Notes: generated from the letters alone by a model not told the origin. Shown: positions 26,707 to 34,982, counted from the stretch's first letter. The stretch is 64,000 nt of DNA from Paenibacillus sp. MAEPY2 (GCF_000499205.1 NZ_AWUK01000007.1:248001-312000); one strand, 5' to 3'. Numbers and translations: made by a program.

Positions 26707-27087
26707 ACAGCTCCCGCCCTTCGCGGAGCGGAGCAGGGAGCCCGGGCAGGGAGCGAAGCGCTGCCCACCGCGCCGAAGGCGCAACAGCTCCCGTCCTTCG
26801 CGAAGCGGAGCAGGGAGCCGGGCAGGGAGCGAAGCGCTGCCCACCGCGCCCCAGGCGCAACAGCTCCCGCCCTTCGCGAAGCGGAGCAGGGAGCCGGGCA
26901 GGGGGCGAAGCCCTGCCCGTAATGGTCCCGCTTAAGCTTGGGCGGGACCGCCGCTGTCAAGCGGAGGGACCGGCAATCAAGCGCTCCTACGTCAACCGTC
27001 ACATAGCAAGATCCCACCCGCCGCCGGTTAACAAAGCGGGAGTCCAGAGGGCAGAGCCCTCTGGGGCCCTCCCTCGGAAGGGAGGGT
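26706..27087. repeat. GC-rich tandem repeat and hairpin block
   Basis: Nearly three tandem copies of a 76-77-bp unit lie at 26706-26782, 26783-26858 and 26859-26919 (the last truncated). They differ at few positions. Each unit folds into several hairpins: GCTCCC with GGGAGC, GGGCAG with CTGCCC, and GCGCC-GAA-GGCGC. Further inverted repeats follow: GGTCCCGC (26924-26931) with GCGGGACC (26942-26949), AGAGGGC (27046-27052) with GCCCTCT (27056-27062), and CCCTCCC (27067-27073) with GGGAGGG (27080-27086). The block is much richer in GC than its flanks and holds no credible gene. It looks like a dispersed intergenic element of the REP/MITE-like kind. Confidence 0.8.
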
Positions 27088-27128
27088 TTGGGTGGGTGCG
27101 ACTCTCTTACAGATAAGGAATGAAGACA

Positions 27129-27932
27129 ATGACAATTAAATTAATCGCACTGGATGTCGATGGAACGCTGCTTAATGATCATCATGAACTTACCGAAATG
27201 ACGCAAGAGACCTTAATTCGTGCTTCCCGTCAGGGAGCCGAGATTGTCCTGTGTTCAGGCAGAGGTCCAGCGAATACGATTCCATTTATGGAGCAGATGG
27301 GACTTGACGGATATGTCATTACACATAATGGAGCGGTAACGGCACAGGTCGAGACTCGTGAAGTGGTGCACCATTTTGCGATGGATGGACAGGGACTGGA
27401 GCCTTTCATAACATACTGCCGAACGCAAGGTGTGCATTTTGATATCAACACGGCGTTTGGACTTTACGTGGATCAACCGGAAGGTTTGGAGTTGCAGGTA
27501 CGCGAGATGTATCAAAACTTCATGGCAGAGCCATTAAAGTTACCACAGTGGGCGGATATGACAGAGCCACTTGCCAAATTCACTGCGTTTGGATCAATCG
27601 AGCAGATGAACGCGGTGCAACAGGAGTGGTCGACCTGGAATCTTCCTTATTATATGACACGCAGCGGTGATTTTTTCATTGATCTGATGCATCCCGAAGC
27701 TTCCAAAGGTGCAGCTCTCAAAAGATTGGCTGAAGCCAAAGGAATCCTTCCTTCCGAGATCATGGCGGTAGGTAACTACTACAATGACATCACAATGCTG
27801 ACCTTTGCAGGCAAAGGGATTGCGATGGACAATTCCCCGGAGGAAGTTAAGGCAGCTGCGGATGAGGTTACACTTTCAAACAACGATCAGGGTGTAGCTC
27901 ACGCTATCCAAAAATATGTGTTGTCCGTCTAA
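27129..27932 (+). CDS. Cof-type HAD-IIB phosphatase
   Basis: This 267-residue member of the HAD superfamily hydrolyses small phosphates, often sugar phosphates or flavin/pyridoxal phosphates. Motif I is IALDVDGTLL (nucleophile Asp9, acid Asp11), and motif III/IV are SKGAALKRL and VGNYYNDITML. In motif IV the usual first aspartate (GD) is asparagine (GN), while the later Asp is kept, so Mg2+ binding may be altered but not lost. The ATG at 27129 is nine bases after TAAGGA; the ATG at 27120 touches it. It follows the GC-rich repeat block and is probably monocistronic. Confidence 0.85.
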   Translation: MTIKLIALDVDGTLLNDHHELTEMTQETLIRASRQGAEIVLCSGRGPANTIPFMEQMGLDGYVITHNGAVTAQVETREVVHHFAMDGQGLEPFITYCRTQGVHFDINTAFGLYVDQPEGLELQVREMYQNFMAEPLKLPQWADMTEPLAKFTAFGSIEQMNAVQQEWSTWNLPYYMTRSGDFFIDLMHPEASKGAALKRLAEAKGILPSEIMAVGNYYNDITMLTFAGKGIAMDNSPEEVKAAADEVTLSNNDQGVAHAIQKYVLSV

Positions 27933-28031
27933 CAATGTGCCCTTAAATCGGATTAGACGCTTTATCTTATAAACTACCGCTCTCAAGGGCATCCTAACAG
28001 AATAACGTTAGGAACTAAGGGGGACAGGTAC

Positions 28032-29087
28032 ATGGAACTGAAAATAGAGCTGATTCCTGATCTTCGCACATCAGGTGGCGAAGTGCAGGATATTATGGTG
28101 GACGGTCAATATGCGGGTTCGCTTCTGCTAGTGTTCAGGGAAGGGGATCGGGTATCCGGCAGCCTTCAAATGGAGCAGAATTCGTTACCTGACGAGTCAG
28201 AACAGGTTATTGTCGAGAAGGTGCACGAATATATTCGTTCTCTTGCGGATGCGGTAAGTGCTGCTGAATATGAAGTGCTTGTGAGCTGCGGTACACTGTA
28301 TTCTGTGTTACAGAAGCCAGAGTCCCATACGGATCTGCTAATTCAGTCGTCGCAGTCTGATGATACGTATAATGCGGATGGAAAGAGTAATCGAGCTGCT
28401 GTAAATGAAGTACACGTAATCCCCGGTTCACAAGCCGAATCATTTACATATGAAGACCCGGAACATATGCTGGAGATGGAAATGGTAAGCGCAGGACGCA
28501 GCATATCCACCTATGTATTTAATGACGCGAATGGACAGGAAGTGGCGGAAGCCTCTCTGAAACAATATGGTGCGGATGTACAGGGTGAAATACATTGGTA
28601 TGATGAGCCCGCAGAAAGTTATCAGGATGCTGCTGCTGAGCTGCTGGTACGAGAGCTGGATGAAGAAATAATCGACACCATTACAATTCGCATGTGGCAT
28701 CAGGGGCAGGAACTGGAATCCTTGGAATGGGTGCACCGGGATTTTGCGGATGAGGTAGAGATCGAGTATCCAGAAGATCTGGAAGAGATTGAAGCTGCTG
28801 AAGAAGCCTGTTACGTCATGTTGGTGCGCAAAGATCGGGAATTTCGCGTATATGAACTGTATCTGCAAGAACGCGGAGGATTACCTGTCGGTACAGCAAC
28901 GATTGATACCTCATATGCGGATCTGTCAGGCTATATGGATTACGAGGTTCCTGGCACCAGTGCTCAGCGAAAGAGTCTGGTTGAAGTTCTGATGCAGGAG
29001 CTGGACAAAGAGCTTGAATTTGATACATTACATCTCACGATGTTATACCGGAATCAAATTATTGATGAAGCGAAGATAGATGGGTAA
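28032..29087 (+). CDS. Unknown acidic protein with three internal repeats
   Basis: I do not recognise this 351-residue, strongly acidic cytosolic protein. It appears to be built of three repeats of about 95-110 residues. Each has a beta-rich part ending in an S/QG-x-(L/I/M) strand (SGSLQMEQ, QGEIHWYDEP, SGYMDYEVPG), a helix, and in copies 2 and 3 the pattern ELDEEIIDTITIRMWHQGQ versus ELDKELEFDTLHLTMLYRNQ. The first copy is the most diverged and is followed by a 40-residue low-complexity linker. There is no signal peptide. It follows AAGGGGGACAGGTAC. Its stop lies in the stem of its terminator. Confidence 0.6.
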   Translation: MELKIELIPDLRTSGGEVQDIMVDGQYAGSLLLVFREGDRVSGSLQMEQNSLPDESEQVIVEKVHEYIRSLADAVSAAEYEVLVSCGTLYSVLQKPESHTDLLIQSSQSDDTYNADGKSNRAAVNEVHVIPGSQAESFTYEDPEHMLEMEMVSAGRSISTYVFNDANGQEVAEASLKQYGADVQGEIHWYDEPAESYQDAAAELLVRELDEEIIDTITIRMWHQGQELESLEWVHRDFADEVEIEYPEDLEEIEAAEEACYVMLVRKDREFRVYELYLQERGGLPVGTATIDTSYADLSGYMDYEVPGTSAQRKSLVEVLMQELDKELEFDTLHLTMLYRNQIIDEAKIDG

Positions 29088-29111
29088 GAGGGACATCCTC
29101 TTACCTTTTTT
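29083..29111 (+). terminator. Terminator overlapping the stop of the three-repeat protein
   Basis: GGTAAGAGG (29083-29091) pairs with CCTCTTACC (29097-29105) and is followed by six T. The TAA stop (29085-29087) is in the 5' arm. Confidence 0.85.
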
Positions 29112-29120
29112 GTTGTCTTT

Positions 29121-29149
29121 TTGACGAAAAAGTCATTTCCCGGTATAGT
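29121..29149 (+). promoter_or_regulatory. Sigma-A promoter of the GNAT gene
   Basis: TTGACG (29121-29126) and TATAGT (29144-29149) are 17 bp apart, 40 bp upstream of the ATG. Confidence 0.75.
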
Positions 29150-29188
29150 ACCATTAGTTTAAGAGAGACCTGGAAGTGGAGGAGAATC

Positions 29189-29743
29189 ATGAAGCACTCG
29201 TTCAGTATCACAACAGACTACATTAATGATGAATTTAAAGCATTGCAGGCTCAGCCGGAAGACACGGAGGATGTGATGTCCCTGCTCATGGAAACAGCCG
29301 AATGGCTGCGGAGCCAGGGATCTTCTCAGTGGAATGCGTTGTTAAAGGGTGAGGATTCCCATAATACGGCAGAGGCGATTCAGCGTGGGGACGTATTTGT
29401 ATTTAAGAAGGGTTCTGACGTAGCTGGCATGGTAATTTTAATGAGCCAGCCAAGCGCATGGGATGTGCACTTATGGGGAAGCAAAGCGCATGCCGGGGAT
29501 GGCGCACTTTATCTGCACCGATTAGCGATACGTAGAAAATATGCTCAGAGTGGTTTGGGACGGTCGATTTTGCAATGGTCCAGCAGCGGGATACAGTTTG
29601 AGGATAAACACATCGTTCGATTGGATTGCGGTGCGGATAACGCAACATTGAACGAATTCTATAAGCGTAATGGCTATACCTTTGTGGGAGAGACAGAAGG
29701 CTTTAGTACATATGAAAAGGCGGCCACAGGCCTGTCTGTATAA
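29189..29743 (+). CDS. GNAT-family N-acetyltransferase
   Basis: This 184-residue protein has the GNAT fold: the acetyl-CoA-binding stretch LAIRRKYAQSGLGRSILQW (R/Q-x-x-G-x-G/A type) and the C-terminal NEFYKRNGYTFVGETEGFSTYEK, which contains the family's FYxxxGF-like motif B. The substrate cannot be predicted. It starts after GTGGAGGAGAATC. A weak stem (29774-29780 with 29798-29804) without a good T run follows. Confidence 0.85.
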   Translation: MKHSFSITTDYINDEFKALQAQPEDTEDVMSLLMETAEWLRSQGSSQWNALLKGEDSHNTAEAIQRGDVFVFKKGSDVAGMVILMSQPSAWDVHLWGSKAHAGDGALYLHRLAIRRKYAQSGLGRSILQWSSSGIQFEDKHIVRLDCGADNATLNEFYKRNGYTFVGETEGFSTYEKAATGLSV

Positions 29744-30118
29744 CCAGTATGCAACATATAAAATACATGTAATAAGCCGGGAGCTAACCACCGCTCACCG
29801 GCTTTCATTAGCATACCGACATTTCGATAAAGAGGTTTAACTCTCCATTCATATATCGCTTCTTAGCCGAGCATCTCCTGAATATGTTGTATATACGACT
29901 CAGAAGTAAGGCTGTGCGCTAGGACCTAACAATATTCGTAATGTCGTCAGCGTCAGAACCAGCATGGTACAATTGATATTGAAATGAATTCTATTATTCA
30001 GCTATTAATGTCCGAGTGATAAGGAATCTCATTTTGTACCTTTACTGAACATATGTTCTGATATATCATGATGGAAGATGTACTGAAAAGACTTATGCTA
30101 GAAAGGGGGAAACTAACG
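29744..30118. other. Intergenic region upstream of the glycosyltransferase
   Basis: This 375-bp AT-rich stretch holds no gene that I can support. It contains a 7-bp stem near 29774-29804 and the GAAC-ATAT-GTTC palindrome at 30047-30058, listed separately. Confidence 0.5.
30047..30058. promoter_or_regulatory. LexA-box-like palindrome
   Basis: GAACATATGTTC is a perfect 12-bp palindrome. It fits the core of the Bacillus SOS box (CGAAC-N4-GTTCG), except that the outer C and G are T and T. It lies between a weak -35-like and -10-like pair 60 bp upstream of the glycosyltransferase start. Confidence 0.4.
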
Positions 30119-31249
30119 GTGAGATTGCTGCAGGCGCTTTTCTTTCCTCCGGAGCAGCCCGGAGGTGTATCCTCTATGATTCCGTATATGCAAGAGAGGT
30201 TTACAACCCCGAGGTGGGAGATGGATCTGTTCTCGCTGCCTAAGCGAATTCGCAACAAGGGCAGAGAGGATATCCAGTTTGAGACGTTCGATTGGGCCCA
30301 GTATCAGGATAGCCCTGTCGTTCAAAAATATATGCAAACCTACCGGGATTATTTGTGGTGGACCAAGCTGCGTATTCAGAAGCCTTACGATCTGATTCAT
30401 GCCCATCACCCGATCGCGGGGCTTGCAATGAAGAAGGTTTTCCCGGATGTTCCCCTCATTCAAACGATTCACTCCAGTTATGAGCGAGAGCTAATCCTGA
30501 ACGGCCGTATTGAGCCGGAAGGACCGGAGCATCAGTTTCTGCTGGCGATCTATGGTGAGCTGGAGCATCAGGCAGAGCGACTATTAACGGTATCGGATTC
30601 TTTCCGTCGTTATCTGGCGCCTTATGTGCAGTATCCTGATGTCATCGGTGTGATTCCGAACGGTTTTGATGAGAAAAGGTTCAAGCCCATCCCCCATGAA
30701 AATGCCATACCACAACTGGTCACCGTATGTCGACTGGTTCCGGCGAAAGGGCTGGATATTCTGTTCAAAGCCTGTGCCGAGCTGAAAGCCCGGGGACATG
30801 ATTACGTGCTTCATATTATTGGGGACGGACCGATTCGTCCGGATTTGGAAGAATTGGCCCAGCGGCTGGGTATTTATAATGAGACTATCTTTTATGGTTA
30901 TACGCTGCATCCTGAGGAATTCATGCCATTTTTTGATATCTTTGTACTTCCTTCACGGGCCGAGGCATTCGGGTCTGTTTTTGCTGAAGCAGCGCTTAGC
31001 TGTCTTGCCCTTGTAGGGACAGATGTGGGCGGCATACCAGAGCAGATCGAGAACGGGAGCAACGGCTTGCTGGTGCCCTCAGAAGATCCGTATGCATTGG
31101 CAGAAGCGCTGGAGAAGGTTATGGTTGACCCGGCGTACCGTTATGAGCTGGCTCGTTCGGCATGTGAGAAAGCCAAAACCCATTACTCTCTGGGCAGATC
31201 GGTCAATGAACTGAAAAAAATGTATTTGCAATTTCCGAGCCAGAATTAG
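30119..31249 (+). CDS. GT4-family glycosyltransferase (spore-coat CotSA/YtcC-like)
   Basis: This 376-residue retaining glycosyltransferase of the GT4/GT-B type transfers sugar from a nucleotide donor to an unknown acceptor. The donor-site stretch EAFGSVFAEAALSCLALVGT (E-x7-E) and the GGIPEQIENGSNGLLV loop are clear; the N-terminal domain has PPEQPGGVSSMI and HAHHPIAG. In Bacillus, related proteins (CotSA, YtcC) are spore coat or teichoic-type transferases. I use the GTG at 30119, which follows AAAGGGGG, not the ATG 51 bases earlier. It is followed by a terminator and a convergent membrane protein gene. Confidence 0.85.
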   Translation: MRLLQALFFPPEQPGGVSSMIPYMQERFTTPRWEMDLFSLPKRIRNKGREDIQFETFDWAQYQDSPVVQKYMQTYRDYLWWTKLRIQKPYDLIHAHHPIAGLAMKKVFPDVPLIQTIHSSYERELILNGRIEPEGPEHQFLLAIYGELEHQAERLLTVSDSFRRYLAPYVQYPDVIGVIPNGFDEKRFKPIPHENAIPQLVTVCRLVPAKGLDILFKACAELKARGHDYVLHIIGDGPIRPDLEELAQRLGIYNETIFYGYTLHPEEFMPFFDIFVLPSRAEAFGSVFAEAALSCLALVGTDVGGIPEQIENGSNGLLVPSEDPYALAEALEKVMVDPAYRYELARSACEKAKTHYSLGRSVNELKKMYLQFPSQN

Positions 31250-31271
31250 GTTCTGGAGAGGGCAAAGAAAG

Positions 31272-31298
31272 AAGCCGCTGGGTTATCAGCGGCTTTTG
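31272..31298 (+). terminator. Terminator of the glycosyltransferase gene
   Basis: AAGCCGCTG (31272-31280) pairs perfectly with CAGCGGCTT (31287-31295), followed by TTGTT. It may act weakly for the convergent YkvI gene. Confidence 0.75.
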
Positions 31299-31340
31299 TT
31301 ATGTTAAGGGAAGAGATGTATTCAACCATATCGTTCATTG

Positions 31341-32399
31341 TTATAAATGTTTTTTGCGCCCGCGAAAGCTTCCCCATCGATCCATTACTAATTTTGTACC
31401 CCAGAACAGTGCCAAACTGCCGAAAATGGGGTAAAGGATAGAGAGCAGTGAACTGAATCCAAACTGGCTGAGCGAATAACATAAGAGCATGATAGCCAGG
31501 ATGATTAGTTTGGGATGTACTCGGACATGCTGTCTGAGTTGGAGGGTCATTCCATAAATATCCGCTACAAACGTACTGAAGATTTCCATGAAAATCAGGG
31601 ATACATAGATTGACTGGACGACCCATCCAAGTTGAAAGGCAATGCTGCCCATTGGAATTTCGAATTGCGTGATGCCAGGCATCTGGGCTGACATGGCAAA
31701 GTGAGCTGCCATAAGCATGAATCCTACACCAATCCCGCCCAGAACGCCGCCCCATTTCAGTACTTTTCGGCTGCGAATCTGATTCCCCACCGGAACGAGT
31801 ACAGCTTGGGCAAGTGCCAGGTTGAATGAAGTATACAACAGAGGCGATAACCAGACCTGGATTGGATTGCTGTCAGTGGTTAAGGTAATAAATCGGTTTG
31901 CGCCGGGATGATGTATGGTGCTGGTGATCATAAGGAGGGAAAGCAGGAGCATCATGGGCACCACGATACTGTTCATTTGCAGAATGGCCTGAATGCCGCG
32001 TCCAAGCAGCAGATATGTACCGATAAGAGTAACAATCAGACCTGTCTGGTAATGGAGTCCCAGATGCTCTACAAAGACCGATCCGGCTCCGGCCAACATG
32101 ACACTGTTTACTCCAATGAGAATCAGGAGAGTCACCCAGGTAATCCAATTTCCTGCTTTTTGACCGAATAGATGCTTGTTAAGATCCTCGTATGAGCGAG
32201 AGCCGGTATCATGGGCAATTAGCATCATTTTTGTACCTAACCAGACAAAGAGCATGGTCGATAAGCCAATGGTAATGGTGGCCCATTTGCCATACTGGGT
32301 AAAAAACTGCAATATCTCCTGCCCTGTTGCAAAGCCGGCTCCTACTACCGTTCCAATGTATGTAAATGCGATCTGCAGCACCCGAAATGCCTGTTTCAT
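31341..32399 (-). CDS. YkvI-family membrane protein
   Basis: This 352-residue protein has about ten hydrophobic segments and resembles the YkvI family, distant relatives of amino acid/sodium symporters of the APC type. The opening LQIAFTYIGTVVGAGFATGQEIL, with a Gly-rich break in the first helix, is the family's mark. Transport substrate is unknown. It starts after GAGAGGGGAAACAC. It diverges from xpt, with 204 bp between the two genes. Confidence 0.78.
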   Translation of the reverse strand: MKQAFRVLQIAFTYIGTVVGAGFATGQEILQFFTQYGKWATITIGLSTMLFVWLGTKMMLIAHDTGSRSYEDLNKHLFGQKAGNWITWVTLLILIGVNSVMLAGAGSVFVEHLGLHYQTGLIVTLIGTYLLLGRGIQAILQMNSIVVPMMLLLSLLMITSTIHHPGANRFITLTTDSNPIQVWLSPLLYTSFNLALAQAVLVPVGNQIRSRKVLKWGGVLGGIGVGFMLMAAHFAMSAQMPGITQFEIPMGSIAFQLGWVVQSIYVSLIFMEIFSTFVADIYGMTLQLRQHVRVHPKLIILAIMLLCYSLSQFGFSSLLSILYPIFGSLALFWGTKLVMDRWGSFRGRKKHL

Positions 32400-32603
32400 G
32401 TGTTTCCCCTCTCAGGCCCCTGAATAGTTTGGACATGCGGGTGCCATGGTACAAGGTATGCTTGACCCATCAAAGTCATGACAATTGAAGTGCGGCATGG
32501 GGTCATTTACATGCTCTGGACAAGAGTAAAGGCAATTTCGCTTGAACTGTTAGCCGGATCTATGATACTTTTACGTCATAGGATAGGCTTGGGAGGTCAA
32601 ATT

Positions 32604-33185
32604 ATGGAAGTATTGAAACAACGGATTTTACAAGAAGGTGTAGTCATGTCAGATCAGGTGCTGAAGCTGGATGGTCTGCTGAATCACCAGATTGATCCTG
32701 CATTGACGATGGAAATGGGACGTGAATTTGCCGCTCGTTTCCGTGAAAGTGGTGTAACTCGCGTCATTACAGTGGAGTCTTCGGGAATTCCGGTGGCCTT
32801 TGCTGCCGCATATGAACTGGGTGTTCCGCTGGTATTCGCCCGTCGCAAAAAAACACTTTTGGCTGACCCCGATGCCTACTGTGAAAGAGTGCCTTCTTTT
32901 ACTAAAGGAATCGTAACGGATATTATGGTATCCCGTGAATATATTCATGAGAATGATCGTATTTTGTTCATTGACGATATTATTGCCAATGGCGATGCTG
33001 CTCGCGGTGTTATTAAAATTATTGAACGTTCGGGTGCGGAACTGGTTGGATTCGGTGTCGTGGTCGAAAAATGTTTTCAGGCCGGAGCACGTACGATTCG
33101 TGAGCAGGGCATCCCGGTTGAAGCGTTGGTGCGCATTCGTTCATTGAACGACGGCACCGTGCAATTTGACGATAACGAAATATGA
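32604..33185 (+). CDS. xpt: Xanthine phosphoribosyltransferase
   Basis: Xpt salvages xanthine to XMP. The 193-residue protein opens with MEVLKQRILQEGVVMSDQVL and carries the PRPP-binding loop ILFIDDIIANGDA, plus TVESSGIPVAFAAAYELGVP, all as in Bacillus Xpt. I use the ATG at 32604 after GGGAGGTCAAATT; the 42-residue longer reading is not supported. In Bacillus, xpt is controlled by a guanine riboswitch and followed by pbuX. Here I find no purine riboswitch core in the 200 bp upstream and no permease downstream, so control differs. Confidence 0.92.
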   Translation: MEVLKQRILQEGVVMSDQVLKLDGLLNHQIDPALTMEMGREFAARFRESGVTRVITVESSGIPVAFAAAYELGVPLVFARRKKTLLADPDAYCERVPSFTKGIVTDIMVSREYIHENDRILFIDDIIANGDAARGVIKIIERSGAELVGFGVVVEKCFQAGARTIREQGIPVEALVRIRSLNDGTVQFDDNEI

Positions 33186-33225
33186 CTTTTTAAAGGGAAA
33201 AGTGCCTATTTTTATAACAATGCCT

Positions 33226-33253
33226 TTGCATGACCGCTGATTTCATTTATAAT
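33226..33253 (+). promoter_or_regulatory. Sigma-A promoter of the hypothetical gene at 33284
   Basis: TTGCAT (33226-33231) and consensus TATAAT (33248-33253) are 16 bp apart, 30 bp upstream of the ATG. Confidence 0.7.
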
Positions 33254-33283
33254 GGGGTTATGTTAGGGAGAGGAGGCAACACC

Positions 33284-33613
33284 ATGGGTAACCAACCGGC
33301 AACAGAACAATTTTTTATTGATAAGCTGGCGGAATCGAAAGTACATTTTGAGCGTGCCCTGGATTGTAAACATACGGAATTCGATGACCTTTATCCCTAT
33401 ATGATTGAACATCCTCAATTTTTCTGGTACAAACGCTACGTTGCCTGGTCAGAATTGCTGACGATTGTAGGCTTGTGCGAAGAGTTGTCCTTCTCTTGGA
33501 AAGAACAATTTACACCGCATCAAGTGGAGTACCTTGAAGAACGTGTGATGTCCGCCAAAGTGCTTGATTTTTGGTTTGAGAAGAACGACAGCAAAGAGCA
33601 CGCGCAGCGGTAA
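33284..33613 (+). CDS. Hypothetical protein (109 aa)
   Basis: I do not recognise this small soluble protein, which is rich in aromatic residues (PQFFWYKRYVAW, VLDFWF). It looks alpha-helical, with one cysteine pair (CKHTEFDDLY and GLCEEL). The ATG at 33284 follows AGAGGAGGCAACACC, and its own promoter and terminator frame it as a single-gene unit. Its genomic position, next to xpt, gives no clue to function. Confidence 0.65.
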   Translation: MGNQPATEQFFIDKLAESKVHFERALDCKHTEFDDLYPYMIEHPQFFWYKRYVAWSELLTIVGLCEELSFSWKEQFTPHQVEYLEERVMSAKVLDFWFEKNDSKEHAQR

Positions 33614-33665
33614 CTTTCAGTCGGGACATACTTTCGAATGACATGACAGTCCAATACAGTCACGT

Positions 33666-33700
33666 GAGACCTAAATGACTTTTCATTTAGGTCTCTTTTT
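33666..33700 (+). terminator. Terminator of the 109-residue protein gene
   Basis: GAGACCTAAATG (33666-33677) pairs perfectly with CATTTAGGTCTC (33684-33695), followed by five T. Confidence 0.9.
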
Positions 33701-33737
33701 GTAAATAATTATTATGGAGAAAGTAGGCGTCGGGAAT

Positions 33738-33956
33738 ATGATCAGTGATGCAGAATTGGATGCACTGCGTTTATCGGGTGAAAAAGTAAGGGTGATTCGG
33801 GACGAGATTCAGTCCAATGATGTGACAGGCATTGTCGTAGCCTGGGACGGGGAGCAGGTACTCATTCGCCGTCAGAATCGTCGTGTGGTCAAGCTTGACC
33901 GGAATTATCAGTACCAATTGTTCAGCGAACCACGCAAGAGCCTGCTCGAAGAATAG
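33738..33956 (+). CDS. Hypothetical protein (72 aa)
   Basis: This short, soluble protein (MISDAELDALRLSGEKVRVI) of mixed charge may be beta-rich (TGIVVAWDGEQVLIRRQNRRVVKLD), perhaps a small SH3-like or Sm-like barrel; that is a guess from the strand pattern. The start is uncertain: the ATG at 33738 has only a partial ribosome-binding site (GTAGGCGTCGGG), and the ATG at 33714 has none. The gene lies between a terminator and the AhpD-like gene. Confidence 0.5.
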   Translation: MISDAELDALRLSGEKVRVIRDEIQSNDVTGIVVAWDGEQVLIRRQNRRVVKLDRNYQYQLFSEPRKSLLEE

Positions 33957-34072
33957 GACATGCATTTTAGGTTCATTTACCATGGATGTTTTGGCATAAT
34001 TGCACCTTTCGGGAGAGAAGATAGGTACAGTGAGAGCTTGTAACATATCAGCCGAGAGGATGTGCGGTAACC

Positions 34073-34402
34073 ATGACACTGATGAATGATAAGGTTCATG
34101 CCTATAAAGATCAGATGGGTGAATTAAGCGACGTGCTGCCTGCAGTGGTGAAGTCTTATCATGAGTTCACTGGAGAATGTTTTCAGGCAGGAGCGATTGA
34201 TGCCAAGACCAAACAGCTGATTGCCTTGGGTATTGGATTGTTTGCCAATAATGAGGTATGTACGTTCTACCATGTGGAAGAGGCACGTGCCAAAGGAGCT
34301 ACCGATCAGGAGATTATGGAGACGGTGGCTGTGGCTGGAGCCGTAGGCGGAGGCCATGCGCTGTCTCAGGGTGCAATGAGAGTACAGAAGGCTTTACATT
34401 AA
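34073..34402 (+). CDS. Carboxymuconolactone decarboxylase/AhpD-like protein
   Basis: This 109-residue helical protein is of the CMD/AhpD fold. In the usual redox motif C-x-x-C-x-x-x-H, the second Cys (Cys63) and His (His67) are present in NNEVCTFYH, but the first Cys position (60) is Asn. An extra Cys36 lies elsewhere. The single remaining motif Cys argues against a normal AhpD-type disulfide reductase cycle; the protein may be a decarboxylase-like enzyme or use the distant Cys. It starts after AGAGGATGTGCGGTAACC and is followed by a bidirectional terminator. Confidence 0.82.
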   Translation: MTLMNDKVHAYKDQMGELSDVLPAVVKSYHEFTGECFQAGAIDAKTKQLIALGIGLFANNEVCTFYHVEEARAKGATDQEIMETVAVAGAVGGGHALSQGAMRVQKALH

Positions 34403-34466
34403 AAATGTTGAATGCAGTCTGATAGCCTGATGACGACTTCATGATTAAAAATCAATGTAGACAAAG

Positions 34467-34496
34467 AAAAGGCTCCGGTTATAACCGAAGCCTTTT
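34467..34496. terminator. Bidirectional terminator between the AhpD-like and NlpC/P60 genes
   Basis: AAAAGGCT (34467-34474) pairs with AGCCTTTT (34489-34496), with CGGTT/AACCG inside. Both convergent genes can use it. Confidence 0.88.
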
Positions 34497-34506
34497 CGTG
34501 TTCAAC

Positions 34507-34971
34507 TTATATTTTGCCCAACATTTTGTTATACATAAACTGTCCTGTTACCCGGCGAGCTGTTACGTAACGATCATTAAAGTAAGGATTGGATAATTGA
34601 GTGATGCTTACACCCTTGCTGCTTGAAGCGTGAGCGAACTGTCCGCCACCGATATATACACCTGTATGTGAAATGCCATTACCCATCGTATTAAAGAACA
34701 CCAGGTCACCTGTACGCAGATTAGCTTTGGATACCGGCGTGCCAGCCTTGGCTTGCTGCTGCGAAGTACGTGGCAATTCAATGCTGTATTTGTTGAAAAT
34801 ATATCTCATAAATCCCGAGCAATCAAACCCGGCGAGCGTAGTGCCACCCCATTTGTAAGGAATGCCTGTCATGTTGTTTACCACGGTGTTAATACTGCTT
34901 GCCTCAGTGCTTGTTGCCCCGGATGTAAATAGTACTGCTGCTCCAAAAATGGAGATGATAAGCTTTTTCAA
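34507..34971 (-). CDS. Secreted NlpC/P60 peptidoglycan hydrolase
   Basis: This 154-residue enzyme is secreted (signal MKKLIISIFGAAVLFTSGAT, cut near STEA) and would cut D-gamma-glutamyl-meso-DAP bonds in wall peptides. The catalytic triad is visible: Cys51 in AGFDCSGFM, His102 in GISHTGVYIG and His114 in QFAHASSS. There is no SH3b or LysM wall-binding domain, so it is the minimal form. A c-di-AMP riboswitch precedes it; such control of wall hydrolases is known in Bacillus relatives. The gene has its own strong promoter and a shared terminator. Confidence 0.92.
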   Translation of the reverse strand: MKKLIISIFGAAVLFTSGATSTEASSINTVVNNMTGIPYKWGGTTLAGFDCSGFMRYIFNKYSIELPRTSQQQAKAGTPVSKANLRTGDLVFFNTMGNGISHTGVYIGGGQFAHASSSKGVSITQLSNPYFNDRYVTARRVTGQFMYNKMLGKI

Positions 34972-34982
34972 AATTTGTGTTC

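Noticed and set aside
26537..27017. Minus-strand ORFs with repeated Ala/Arg/Pro-rich segments in the repeat block.
   Set aside because: They are products of the GC-rich tandem repeat, have no ribosome-binding site and overlap the pseudouridine synthase gene.
27933..28031. Hairpins (TGCCCTT/AAGGGCA and TCCTAAC/GTTAGGA) considered as a terminator of the HAD gene.
   Set aside because: The first has a loop of about 40 bases and neither is followed by a T run; I regard them as leader structure at most.
32400..32603. Purine riboswitch upstream of xpt, expected from Bacillus.
   Set aside because: I could not find the conserved three-way-junction sequence of the purine riboswitch in the 200 bases upstream.
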